From Methanosarcina mazei S-6 (GTDB lineage Archaea > Halobacteriota > Methanosarcinia > Methanosarcinales > Methanosarcinaceae), in assembly GCF_000970205.1 (NCBI RefSeq), contig NZ_CP009512.1, positions 3,038,001-3,102,000 of the forward strand: 64,000 nucleotides of DNA, written 5' to 3'. Under the pieces are notes generated by a model that was not told where the DNA came from, searched no databases, and worked only from the letters and a program-made list of their open reading frames with translations. Made by a program: the position numbers and the translations under genes. This document shows positions 1 to 9,085 of the stretch, in pieces (position 1 is the first letter of the stretch; each line of letters opens with the position of its first letter).

Positions 1-197
1 GAGTACCTGTGGCTGAGATGTTCGGATTTGCCGGAGAGATAAGGTCAGCAACCGAAGGACGTGCCATGTGGAGCACTGAGTTCGGAGGCTTTGACGTTGT
101 GCCGTCAAGCATCCTGACCGAAATTGTTGGCCAGATCAGAGAAAGGAAGGGTCTGAAGAAGGATCTTCCCAAAGCTTCTGACTACCTTTCAATGTAA
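1..197 (+). CDS. fusA: Translation elongation factor EF-2, C-terminal end (partial)
   Basis: This is the last 65 codons of archaeal EF-2, the GTPase that moves the ribosome along mRNA; the gene enters from the left edge, in the frame whose first complete codon is at position 3. The conserved C-terminal segment is visible ([18 protein letters not shown], then the WSTEFGGF stretch) and the protein ends in the usual short Lys-rich tail before TAA. EF-1alpha and S10 follow on the same strand, the usual archaeal str-operon order. The start lies outside the window. Confidence 0.95.
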   Translation, partial: VPVAEMFGFAGEIRSATEGRAMWSTEFGGFDVVPSSILTEIVGQIRERKGLKKDLPKASDYLSM

Positions 198-551
198 GCG
201 GAACTATTTTCCGCTTCACCTTATTCAGGCATAAACCGGATCACAAACTTTCCTGTCCGTTCACAGGAGAAAGATAAGGATGTCTTCAAAGAGAAGAGTC
301 CAGAAATCTTTTGATGGTTAAGTCGATGGGAAAGGTTTAAAACAAGGTATGCCTATAATGGGGAAAACAGTCCAGGCCGCTGGAAATTCAAATCAATTTG
401 ACCCGATAAATGTTCGAATCGGGAAATTTTAAGTAATGGTTGAAAGAAGACCGGAGAAGGTCTGATCATTACGAGATCTGCCCTAATATTAATATACTAT
501 GATTAGATATAGCATTGAAACTCATCCAGAATTTATAAAGGAGAATAATAA
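198..551 (+). promoter_or_regulatory. Spacer between fusA and tuf with probable tuf promoter
   Basis: There is no gene in this 354-bp gap. An AT-rich box around 484-497 (aatattaatatact) could be a TATA element giving a short leader, and a clear Shine-Dalgarno AAGGAG lies at about 538-543, just before the tuf ATG. A second AT-rich patch near 333-355 could mark an alternative promoter. Assignment is by position and base composition only. Confidence 0.4.
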
Positions 552-2167
<1,616 letters not shown>

Positions 2168-2406
2168 ATGCAAAAAACGCCAGGTTACAGAACATCTCTG
2201 TACCCGGTCTTGCAAATTCCTTTTAACTTCTTTATTCCTGAATATTTATTTTATCCACTTTTGAGAAATTTGCCGGCGGCTGTCTGTATAAAGAACTTGT
2301 CAGCCAGCCGGATATTCTTCAAATATATTTCTGTGATGTTTTTCTTGATCCTTCTCTCTGTAATTTCTTGTGATTTTCTTTCTGTGATCTTCTTTCTATG
2401 TATTCA
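2168..2406. other. Noncoding T-rich leader into the repeat array
   Basis: This is the first part of an 800-bp gap between rpsJ and the next gene. It is pyrimidine-rich on the plus strand, with several TTTCTT/CTTTCT runs. An open frame here (2168-2416) has no recognisable product and low-complexity composition, and is not called as a gene. Confidence 0.5.
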
Positions 2407-2624
2407 CTTTAGTTAGATCTCAGTTTTTTACTTTAGTTAGATCTCAGTTTTTTACTTTAGTTAGATCTCAGTTTTTTACTTTAGTTAGATCTCAGTTTTT
2501 TACTTTAGTTAGATCTCAGTTTTTTGCTTTAGTTAGATCTCAGTTTTTTACTTTAGTTAGATCTCAGTTTTTTACTTTAGTTAGATCTCAGTTTTTTACT
2601 TTAGTTAACTTTAGTTAGATCTCA
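2407..2624 (+). repeat. 24-bp tandem repeat array carrying T6 tracts downstream of rpsJ
   Basis: Eight full head-to-tail copies of a 24-bp unit start at 2407, 2431, 2455, 2479, 2503, 2527, 2551 and 2575, with truncated copies at 2599 and 2609. Each unit reads CTTTAGTTAGATCTCAG followed by T6 and A (the copy at 2503 ends in G). Copies are nearly identical, so expansion is recent. Each unit places a T6 tract on the coding strand downstream of a very highly expressed operon, so the array may act as a stack of archaeal U-tract terminators. There are no unique spacers, so it is not CRISPR. Confidence 0.95.
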
Positions 2625-2792
2625 TCCAGTTACAAATTCATTTTATTAGAGAAATTGAAATTACTCAGTTTTATCCACTTGTTCTTTGTCCATTTTTCCG
2701 GTTTCTTCTATTCGTTCTATCTGAACGAATCCGGCATACTTACAGAAAAAAATACCTGTAAAAATTATACCTCAGGATATAATGAACACAAA

Positions 2793-2836
2793 TTTATATG
2801 TTAAATTCTAAAATTCATATCAATCTTTCTTGATAT
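2793..2836 (+). promoter_or_regulatory. Promoter and ATATCAA-N6-TTGATAT operator of the Fe-S/Dsr operon
   Basis: A perfect operator (ATATCAA, spacer TCTTTC, TTGATAT) occupies 2817-2836. A TATA-like TTTATATG at 2793-2800 lies about 25 bp before it, so the operator covers the expected transcription start, the geometry of repression by promoter occlusion. The same operator appears in front of several thiol/metalloid genes in this window. It is 131 bp upstream of the GTG start at 2968. Confidence 0.7.
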
Positions 2837-2967
2837 TTACCTTGTGGGTTTTTATGAATCAGATCCATATTGATTAAGAGAATTGAATTTCATTTTTGGA
2901 AGAAGAACGCCTGATATTATTATGTCAAAAACTGAGTTAAATTTTTGTAACCTTCGCAGGTGGTAAA

Positions 2968-3765
2968 GTGCCCGGAAATCCTAATGAAATAAAACTGGTA
3001 AACAATGCTATGTCCAATGTTACCCGACGGAAGATAATGAACTTTTTATCGGCAGGAGACAAAAGTGCTGAAGAAATCGGGGGAGAAGTGGGAAAGACTA
3101 TGCTTGATTTCCATCTAAAACTCCTTCAACAGGCAAGCCTGATCGAGATTGAAGAAGGGACTGTGAGACTGAGCGAATATGGCAGGAATTTCCTTAAAGA
3201 GAAAGAGGAGAAAGGTGCAGATAAAACTGCAGATATTTCTCAGGCAAAACCAATAGAGATTACTGAGGTCAGACAGCTTTTGCCCTGTATAGCCGATTCC
3301 TCAAAGTTCAGGGTAATTGCAAATATAGCCCCTCATCTAGGTGGAACTCTCAAGGTTCTTGAACCACTCTTTCCCAGAGGCAAATATTCGGACAAAATAG
3401 GCGCTCTGATAATTCAAAAAGGAGAAATTATTACAACTGTTTACGGCACTGGAAAGGTGACCATGACAATGATAAAAAGTGAGGCGGAAGCCAGAGAATC
3501 TCTCCAGAGCCTTAAAAATACTATCAATGAAGCAATTGCAAAAGGTGTTGCTCCAGCACCAAGAGAAAAAGTCAGGGTTGAACCTATGGAGATCTACAAA
3601 TACCTGCCTCAGACCAACTGTGGCAAATGTGGTGAACAGAGCTGTTATACCTTTGCAATAAAGCTTATGGGAGGAGAGATCACTCTGGACAAATGCACAC
3701 CTCTAAAAGAACCGGGCTATGCAACAAACCTGGAGCATCTGCAAGTCCTTAGTGCATATATCTGA
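2968..3765 (+). CDS. Winged-helix protein with C-terminal 4Fe-4S domain (paralogue 1)
   Basis: This 265-aa protein is probably an iron-sulfur-dependent DNA-binding regulator. Residues 10-75 form an ArsR-like winged helix (TRRKIMNFLSAG, then LDFHLKLLQQASLIE as the recognition-helix region). Residues 95-195 are an unassigned alpha/beta domain. Residues 205-260 form the 4Fe-4S module found in the corrinoid Fe-S subunits CdhD/CdhE, with C218-x2-C221-x4-C226-x16-C243. The GTG start aligns with the ATG of the paralogue at 4078, giving equal lengths. It heads the sulfur-relay cluster and lies behind a shared operator. A redox- or Fe-S-sensing role is inferred; a non-regulatory electron-transfer role is possible. 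Confidence 0.75.
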   Translation: MPGNPNEIKLVNNAMSNVTRRKIMNFLSAGDKSAEEIGGEVGKTMLDFHLKLLQQASLIEIEEGTVRLSEYGRNFLKEKEEKGADKTADISQAKPIEITEVRQLLPCIADSSKFRVIANIAPHLGGTLKVLEPLFPRGKYSDKIGALIIQKGEIITTVYGTGKVTMTMIKSEAEARESLQSLKNTINEAIAKGVAPAPREKVRVEPMEIYKYLPQTNCGKCGEQSCYTFAIKLMGGEITLDKCTPLKEPGYATNLEHLQVLSAYI

Positions 3766-3791
3766 TTAGGTTTTATGAAATTCATCTGATT

Positions 3792-3943
3792 GGAGCACAT
3801 TAAAACACCTTGATTATAGTGCTCATTGATAGCTCTTTATCATACTCCAGATAGGTTAAATTCTCCTGCAAACTCGCTGAAGATGCTCTTAAACGATATT
3901 ATTGGAATAATTAGCATCCAGAAGTAAGAAAATATCCAAAAAA
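3792..3943 (+). pseudogene. Relic of a second dsrE-like gene
   Basis: DNA after the first winged-helix/Fe-S gene still aligns with the intact dsrE-like gene that follows the second copy. Shared words include ATAGTGCTCA at about 3817-3826 (intact copy 4925 onwards) and AAACTCGCTGAAGA at about 3870-3883 (intact copy 4976 onwards), in matching order and spacing, preceded in both by GGAG. The relic frame is broken by several stops and the similarity fades after about 3900. It shows that the regulator plus dsrE pair was duplicated as a unit and the first dsrE was then lost. Confidence 0.75.
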
Positions 3944-4077
3944 GTCATATATTTTCTTTTTTATTTTTCATAGAGATTTCTTCATCAGGTTGTGGAAAAT
4001 GAGTTGTGATCAGAGCCTGTAAGCAACGTGTACGCCTGAAAAAATTACCTGGCGGAAATAGCCTCCTGGTGTTAAAA

Positions 4078-4875
4078 ATGACGGAGAATCCGAACGAGAC
4101 AAAGCTAGTAAACTTTGCTATGGCCAACGGTACTCGAAGGAAGATAATTAACTTCCTGGCGGACGGTTATAGAAGTACCGGGGAAATAGGAGAGATAGTT
4201 GAGAAGGTAGCGCTTGACTTTCATCTCAAGATTCTCAAAGATGCGGGCCTTATCGAGCTAGAAGAAGAAACTGCAAAGTTAAGTGAGTACGGAAAGAATT
4301 TTCTGAAAGGTAAAAAAGAGACAAATCCTGAAGAAACCACTGATTTCTCCCAGTCAAAACCAATAGAGATTGCAAGTATCAGACAGGTTTTGCCCTGCAT
4401 AGCTGATGCCTCAAGACTCAGGATAAGTTCAAATATAACCCCACCACCTGGTAGAGTTTTGAAACTCCTTGAACCTCTCTTTCAAAGAAGTAGTTATTCA
4501 GATAGAAAAAATAGCTTGATAATTCAAAAAGGAGAAATCATCACAACTATTTACGGTAGTGGGAAAGTCTCCATCAGAATGGTCAAAAACGAAAACGAAG
4601 CTAAAGAAGAACTTGAAAGACTGAAGAGTATTATCAATGAGGCTATTGCAAAAGGCGAAGCCCCAGCTCCCAGAGAAAAGATAAAGGTTAATCTTATGGA
4701 GATATATAAACACCTGCCCCAAACCAACTGTGGCAGATGTGGCGAGCAGGGATGTTACAGCTTTGCCATCAAGCTTATGGCCAGACAGGCAGCTCTGGAA
4801 TTGTGTACACCCCTTAAAGAGCCGGAATACGCAAATAATCAGGAGCATCTTGAGGTTCTGGTTAATTACATCTAA
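4078..4875 (+). CDS. Winged-helix protein with C-terminal 4Fe-4S domain (paralogue 2)
   Basis: This is a 265-aa tandem paralogue of the 2968-3765 protein, with the same domain order: winged helix (TRRKIINFLADG, LDFHLKILKDAGLIE), middle domain, and the C-x2-C-x4-C-x16-C 4Fe-4S module (TNCGRCGEQGC, then the fourth Cys in LELC). The ATG at 4078 is preferred over an upstream in-frame GTG at 4006 because it aligns with paralogue 1 and no similarity extends upstream. The gene runs 34 bp ahead of the dsrE-like gene and probably shares its transcript. Keeping two copies suggests different DNA targets or heterodimers; that is inference. Confidence 0.75.
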   Translation: MTENPNETKLVNFAMANGTRRKIINFLADGYRSTGEIGEIVEKVALDFHLKILKDAGLIELEEETAKLSEYGKNFLKGKKETNPEETTDFSQSKPIEIASIRQVLPCIADASRLRISSNITPPPGRVLKLLEPLFQRSSYSDRKNSLIIQKGEIITTIYGSGKVSIRMVKNENEAKEELERLKSIINEAIAKGEAPAPREKIKVNLMEIYKHLPQTNCGRCGEQGCYSFAIKLMARQAALELCTPLKEPEYANNQEHLEVLVNYI

Positions 4876-4909
4876 ACTATTAATAAAATATATCTTGTTA
4901 GGAGGAAAT

Positions 4910-5293
4910 TTGAAGACACTTACTATAGTGCTCACCGATGGCCCTTATATTTCAGAATATGCTGAAATCGCCTCCAAACTCGCTGAAGAAGCACTTAAAC
5001 AAAATCAGGTGAACATATTCCTTTACCTGGATGCAGTGCATATCCCTAAAAAAAGCCAAAACCCTTCATTTTTTAATAATGTGAGTGAACTTTTCACCGG
5101 GCTGGCAGAGAAAGGAGCCATAATCAGAGCCTGTGCAAGGTGTGCTGCTGCACGCGGCTACCTGGCAGAAGAGGACAATACTCTGAAAGGAAGTAACTGT
5201 GAGGATTATCTCACCGGGATAAAAATTTCCAGTCTTTATGAACTCTCAGAAATGCTGAAAAAGAGTGACAGGGTAATCTCACTGTCAAGATAA
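4910..5293 (+). CDS. DsrE/TusD-like sulfur-relay protein
   Basis: This 127-aa DsrE-fold protein begins with the family's typical beta strand (LTIVLTDGPY). The conserved catalytic Cys region is present as RACARCAAARG, with C75 and C78; C78 sits at the position of the sulfur-carrying Cys of E. coli TusD. DsrE/TusD subunits carry persulfide sulfur within a DsrEFH/TusBCD complex. The start is TTG at 4910, chosen because a perfect AGGAGG lies at 4900-4905 and the reading then matches DsrE N-termini. DsrF-like and DsrH-like genes follow directly. Likely role: sulfur transfer, perhaps to tRNA or an Fe-S/thiol target. Confidence 0.8.
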   Translation: MKTLTIVLTDGPYISEYAEIASKLAEEALKQNQVNIFLYLDAVHIPKKSQNPSFFNNVSELFTGLAEKGAIIRACARCAAARGYLAEEDNTLKGSNCEDYLTGIKISSLYELSEMLKKSDRVISLSR

Positions 5294-5315
5294 ACCACCA
5301 AAAAGAGGTCTAATG

Positions 5316-5660
5316 ATGAAATCGGTTTTCTGTCTGCTGGATACTGCCCCATACGGAAATGAAAAAGCCTTTGGAGCATTGAATGCGGCTGCAGTAAGTC
5401 TTACGGAAGTGAGCGTTACTTTCGGCCTTTATGGAGATGGAGTTTATCTTGCAGCTGCTGACCAGGATAGCACAGAGCTTGGAGTTCCAAATCTTTCAGA
5501 CATTCTCTACTCATATGGAGAGTTAAGAGTAATTGTGCATGAACCCTCACTGATTGAAAGGGGACTTTTTGGTGAAACTCTGATAGAGACCATAGAACTT
5601 GTAGATGAAGAGGATTTTCTTGAAGAGATGGAAAACTCAGACTTCGTTATCTTATTTTAA
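5316..5660 (+). CDS. DsrF/TusC-like sulfur-relay protein
   Basis: This is a 114-aa member of the DsrE/F superfamily in the DsrF (TusC) position of the trio: KSVFCLLDTAPYGNEKAFGALNAA matches the family pattern of a beta strand followed by a helix with an Asn/Gly-rich turn, and FGLYGDGVYLAA is the second conserved strand. DsrF subunits are usually structural partners without an essential Cys. The second of two adjacent ATGs (5316) is preferred because the GAGGT at 5305-5309 is better spaced. It is 22 bp after dsrE and 15 bp before the DsrH-like gene, so the three are one operon. Confidence 0.75.
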   Translation: MKSVFCLLDTAPYGNEKAFGALNAAAVSLTEVSVTFGLYGDGVYLAAADQDSTELGVPNLSDILYSYGELRVIVHEPSLIERGLFGETLIETIELVDEEDFLEEMENSDFVILF

Positions 5661-5675
5661 GAAAGAGGTAATAGT

Positions 5676-5972
5676 GTGCAAGAAGAATATGATGTATTCC
5701 TGTTGACAAAGCCTCCTTTCAGTCCACGGGCAGAATTGTGCCTTAAACTGGCTGCTCGCTCCGGAAATGCAAGGCTTTACCTTGCAGGCGACGGAGTTTA
5801 TCATCTTCTTTGCGGCATACGAGAGCTTCCGGGATGTATGGTTTATGCCTGTCAGGAAGACCTCGAAGCAAGGGCTGTAAACGCCAGAGAGAAAGCTATG
5901 GTTCCTGAGAACTTTTACGCTGTTTTTATAGAGGATGTAATGGAACACTGTAAACATGCATATACATTTTAA
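5676..5972 (+). CDS. DsrH/TusB-like sulfur-relay protein
   Basis: This 98-aa protein has the short DsrH/TusB length. The pattern DVFLLTKPPFSPRAELCLKLA starts the fold and ARLYLAGDGVYHLLCG matches the 'LxxDGVY' strand shared by the DsrE superfamily. The GTG start at 5676 is preceded by GAGG. It completes a DsrE-DsrF-DsrH set, usually a hexameric sulfur-transfer complex. No dissimilatory sulfite reductase genes are nearby, so a biosynthetic or stress-related sulfur relay is more likely than sulfur respiration. Confidence 0.65.
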   Translation: MQEEYDVFLLTKPPFSPRAELCLKLAARSGNARLYLAGDGVYHLLCGIRELPGCMVYACQEDLEARAVNAREKAMVPENFYAVFIEDVMEHCKHAYTF

Positions 5973-6076
5973 ACGAAAGCCAGCAGACATGAAATAAGCG
6001 TCACTGGACAGGATGACTTTATATGACCGAAAAGCTCCCACCTGAGATTATTTAGGGATTAGAACAAGCGAGCAGG

Positions 6077-6310
6077 TTGCATGAGCAAGCAGTCTGCGAC
6101 CATGAAAAATGCAGAGAGTTTAGTGAAACTTTATCTAACCTTCTGGTCAGGCTCGAAGACATGAAATACTACAGGACAGCGGATAGGTTAATGAGCATTC
6201 TCATAAACTGCAGCCCGAAAGAAGCCTCTCACTGCGAAAAAGCTTCGCTTGTTGGAGAAATGATGAAAGAAGTGACAAAAGAACTGACAAAAAAGCACAA
6301 TTCAAGATAA
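6077..6310 (+). CDS. Small Cys-containing hypothetical protein
   Basis: This possible 77-aa protein opens at TTG 6077; an in-frame stop at 6053 excludes a longer start. It is charged, helical-looking and carries four Cys (VCDHEKC near the N-terminus, then INCSPKEASHCEK), suggestive of metal or thiol chemistry. It follows the DsrEFH trio on the same strand after about 100 bp and may belong to that transcript. I do not recognise a family. The start codon is weak, so the N-terminus is uncertain. Confidence 0.45.
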   Translation: MHEQAVCDHEKCREFSETLSNLLVRLEDMKYYRTADRLMSILINCSPKEASHCEKASLVGEMMKEVTKELTKKHNSR

Positions 6311-6946
6311 GTTATTATGATCTTTATATACTCAGTGTTATTAAATACTCGACACTCAGAACTTTAATAATGGGCGATCCCTTTTTAGCTCCAAAATTAT
6401 GTTTGAGAGGATATCATTGAAACTTTAAGGAATTAGAAATTTCATATTTCTGGAAAAGAAATGCTCTCTTGAAAAGAATACTCTCTTATTAACATTTCAG
6501 GTTGACAGCTCTCAGCTACTTAAATATGTTATTTAAAAATCCAGCACCTCTATAACATTCCGGACTTGTCATCTGTTTTTTACCCGGTTAAAAATGATTA
6601 ACAATCATCCCAAAAATATTACAACCGGTTACTTTTATATAGATTATTTCAAATATATTTGAAACAGCTATGGGATTCATACCTTTAAAGAACAGCATGA
6701 GGCACATTAGAGATTATGAAATACTTCTGTGCTTCAGATACTTTGATGCTGATTTTTAAATTCAGTTGTCTGAAGCCTGAACAAATGAATATCTCAGAAG
6801 ACTGTTCACGTCAGCGTTAAACTGAGTGTAATCGATTACAGGCGGTTCAAAATCGTATGATTTATGAGGATTGACGCAACATCAGATGTAAAACTTTGAT
6901 GTATGTAATAAGTGAATAAAATAGCAGTTTATGAGGTACAAAAAAC
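6311..6946. other. Noncoding spacer with an 18-bp palindrome
   Basis: No gene is seen in these 636 bp. A perfect palindrome tttcaaatatatttgaaa lies at 6647-6664; it keeps the TCAA-N6-TTGA core of the operator found elsewhere in the window but has TTTCAA half-sites, so it may be a divergent member. The rest is AT-rich without clear structure. Confidence 0.5.
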
Positions 6947-7645
6947 GTGTCGAAATCAAAAAATGTATGGGAAGAGTTCTTTGCAGATAAGAAGAGAGGA
7001 GGGCACAGATCTTCAGCTGAAGAATTTTTATCCAAAGAGGCCAGAGAAAAGCTGTACCATCTGAATGGGGGCAAAACCCTTCTTGATTTTGGCTGCGGCG
7101 CAGGAGAGCTTCTGGTTTATTATTCTCTCGAATATGAAAAGCTCGTAGGAGCTGATTTTTCCGCATCAATGCTTGAAGAGGCAGGCAAAAGGGTCAGGGG
7201 AAGAAAGTGTGAAAATGTAAATTTAATACTGGCTAATGATAAGAATGTCTGGGAAAAGCTTGATTTTTCCTTTGACCGGATAACTGCAGCCGAAGTGATC
7301 CAGTACCTCACATATGAAAAAGTTGATAATTTTATTGCCAGTGCTATGAAGCATTTGAACAAAGGAGGCAAAATAATTCTCTTTGACCTTCTGGACCCTC
7401 GGTTATACCCGCTATGGAAAATAGGGCTATTCTCACGAGATTTCGGAGTAGATAAAATTCTTCGTAGGATAGCTTTTGAAACGCGTACAATTTTCCTGGC
7501 GACTCTTAAAAACCGTCCAAAAGATATTCTCGGATACACTCATAAGCCCCATACAATAGAAAACATTGCAAATAAACATGGTTTCAAGATGGAGTATGTG
7601 AAGTCCATGTATTATGAGTATAAGTACCATGCAATAATATCATGA
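6947..7645 (+). CDS. Class I SAM-dependent methyltransferase
   Basis: A 232-aa protein with the Rossmann SAM fold: motif I LLDFGCGAGELL (about residues 45-56), an acidic residue in LVGADFSASMLEEAG, then DRITAAEVIQYLT and LNKGGKIILFDLLDP (motifs IV and VI). The substrate is unknown; the C-terminal half resembles small-molecule or lipid methyltransferases. The start is GTG at 6947. It stands alone between long spacers, so context does not assign a pathway. Confidence 0.75.
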   Translation: MSKSKNVWEEFFADKKRGGHRSSAEEFLSKEAREKLYHLNGGKTLLDFGCGAGELLVYYSLEYEKLVGADFSASMLEEAGKRVRGRKCENVNLILANDKNVWEKLDFSFDRITAAEVIQYLTYEKVDNFIASAMKHLNKGGKIILFDLLDPRLYPLWKIGLFSRDFGVDKILRRIAFETRTIFLATLKNRPKDILGYTHKPHTIENIANKHGFKMEYVKSMYYEYKYHAIIS

Positions 7646-7827
7646 GTGGAGATCCTGATTAATTTAAAAACCTTTTACCCTTAGTGAAGTCAGCTGATAC
7701 CCTGCAATATACTGAGAACTCTATCATTTTAAGGCTAAAAAGATTATTTAAAATAAAGTTGAAGTAAAAATCTAATATACATTTGAAAAGCAAATCAGGT
7801 ATATTTTCAGAAAATTGGGGAAAAGTG

Positions 7828-8478
7828 ATGTTTGGTAATATTTCTACCTCTGGACTTTTGAATGGGAAAAGCTTATTTCTTTCTTTATTCCCGGAAAGAG
7901 ATAAAACACTTCCTGGCCTGAAGAAATTGAAAAAAAGAACCATTAAATTTTTTCTTTATTCATTTAATACTCTAATCCTTACGAAAATAATACTGTTTCT
8001 GGTCCCCGATGCCCTGATTTTGCATTATTTTGGAGCCAATCCTTGCTGGAATAATTTCGGAACTTCTGCATTTTCCGGGTCAATCATCCAGATACCTGGT
8101 TTATTGTTTCACCCGATGGCCTGTACTCTAGCTAAGCAAGGTATAATACACGCTGTTATTGAAGTTTTTATAGCTGCTATGGTAGTTGTGGGAATTATCG
8201 CACTGTATATTGAAGATAAATATGCCAGCCAAAAACCGGCAATAAACGGTAATGTCTCAAATTCTGGACAAATGGGAGACATAATTGGAGATCACATTAG
8301 AATTAAACGGGAGCAGAAGGACAAGAATAATTTTGTGCCTGTAGAAGACGATATACTCCCTGAAGTATTTAGAATATCCGGAGGCTCACGGTTCTGCTGG
8401 TTAGATATGTATGGTGAAAACGTATATGGGCCGATTTTATGGGAGGAAAAATCTGAAGAATCGAAAAATGAAGACTGA
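7828..8478 (+). CDS. Small membrane protein, possibly related to the C-terminal half of putative permeases
   Basis: A 216-aa protein with about three hydrophobic segments in its first half (TLILTKIILFLVPDALIL, SGSIIQIPGLLFHPMACTL, EVFIAAMVVVGIIALYI) and a hydrophilic C-terminal domain of about 75 residues. The middle, with HYFG followed by GSIIQIPGLLFHPMACTLAKQG, faintly resembles the C-terminal half of COG0701-type permeases, which often occur as split or partial forms. The ATG at 7828 is preferred over TTG 7783 because GGGG lies seven bases upstream. Function is unknown. Confidence 0.5.
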   Translation: MFGNISTSGLLNGKSLFLSLFPERDKTLPGLKKLKKRTIKFFLYSFNTLILTKIILFLVPDALILHYFGANPCWNNFGTSAFSGSIIQIPGLLFHPMACTLAKQGIIHAVIEVFIAAMVVVGIIALYIEDKYASQKPAINGNVSNSGQMGDIIGDHIRIKREQKDKNNFVPVEDDILPEVFRISGGSRFCWLDMYGENVYGPILWEEKSEESKNED

Positions 8479-8543
8479 TACTGTTGTGAGAACTGAAAAA
8501 AAATCAATATCTACAAATGTGTCCCATTGCAGGAAAGATAATT

Positions 8544-8864
8544 TCAAACATCATTAAATTCGATACTTAGGCTGCCTGCTTTTTTTGCCAGAGATCTGGC
8601 AAGAAATCCACATTCCAGTTTGCAAAGGTTGAGTACTGCGCAGGGCACAAGGCAATTTGAGCAGCACCTAGCTTCCTGTGCTTTATCAATCACGTAATTA
8701 TTCTTGATATCAAGAATTTCATTCACTGGGATTTCCATAAGAGAAAATTTCTTTATCTTTTCGCATGGGGTTTCGATGTCAACAACAATTTTACTTCCTT
8801 TTTTGCTTCCGCGGATTGTATGGACAAAATCACAGATAGTAGAATTTACGGTAATTTCAGTCAA
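8544..8864 (-). CDS. Cys-rich small protein (paralogue A)
   Basis: A 106-aa protein with nine cysteines, including CCSNCLVPCAVLNLC near the C-terminus and single Cys in STIC and ETPCEK. Its length equals that of paralogue B at 13337-13657 and every segment aligns. The start is TTG, as in the paralogue. It is divergent from the ASKHA ATPase at 9086 with the shared operator (8962-8981) between them. Such a Cys pattern suggests a bound metal, metalloid or Fe-S cluster; the function is not established. I do not recognise a characterised family. Confidence 0.7.
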   Translation of the reverse strand: MTEITVNSTICDFVHTIRGSKKGSKIVVDIETPCEKIKKFSLMEIPVNEILDIKNNYVIDKAQEARCCSNCLVPCAVLNLCKLECGFLARSLAKKAGSLSIEFNDV

Positions 8865-8961
8865 TGTATAACCTTCTACTTTTTAGTCTTGCAAGTTTTC
8901 TTTATCATCTTTTTAATTTAGAACTTAATGAGAGTGAATAGTAATCTCAAGTCTCTAGGAT

Positions 8962-8981
8962 ATATCAAATTTCGTTGATAT
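8962..8981. promoter_or_regulatory. ATATCAA-N6-TTGATAT operator between divergent genes
   Basis: A perfect inverted repeat (spacer ATTTCG) lies between the divergent Cys-rich gene (start 8864) and the hydantoinase-type gene (start 9086). A TATA-like CTTTATAAATTTAAAT lies at 8995-9010 for the rightward gene, so here the operator precedes the TATA/BRE region. It is identical in arms to the sites at 2817, 15031, 22096 and 22170. Confidence 0.7.
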
Positions 8982-9085
8982 CTAACTTTATGTGCTTTAT
9001 AAATTTAAATAAAATGGATAATTGTGAAAATAAAAGAATATCAATAATTTCCTTAAAAAAGTAGCAAAAAAGGAGTAGTTTCAAC

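Noticed and set aside
2168-2416. 82-aa frame after rpsJ
   Set aside because: Pyrimidine-rich, Phe/Leu/Ser low-complexity product running into the tandem array; no homologue recognised.
2407-2624. Possible CRISPR array
   Set aside because: Repeats are directly adjacent with no unique spacers and no cas genes nearby. The same holds for the arrays at 15760, 59197 and 63836.
4006-4077. N-terminal extension of the second winged-helix protein
   Set aside because: Does not align with paralogue 1, and starting at 4078 gives identical lengths.
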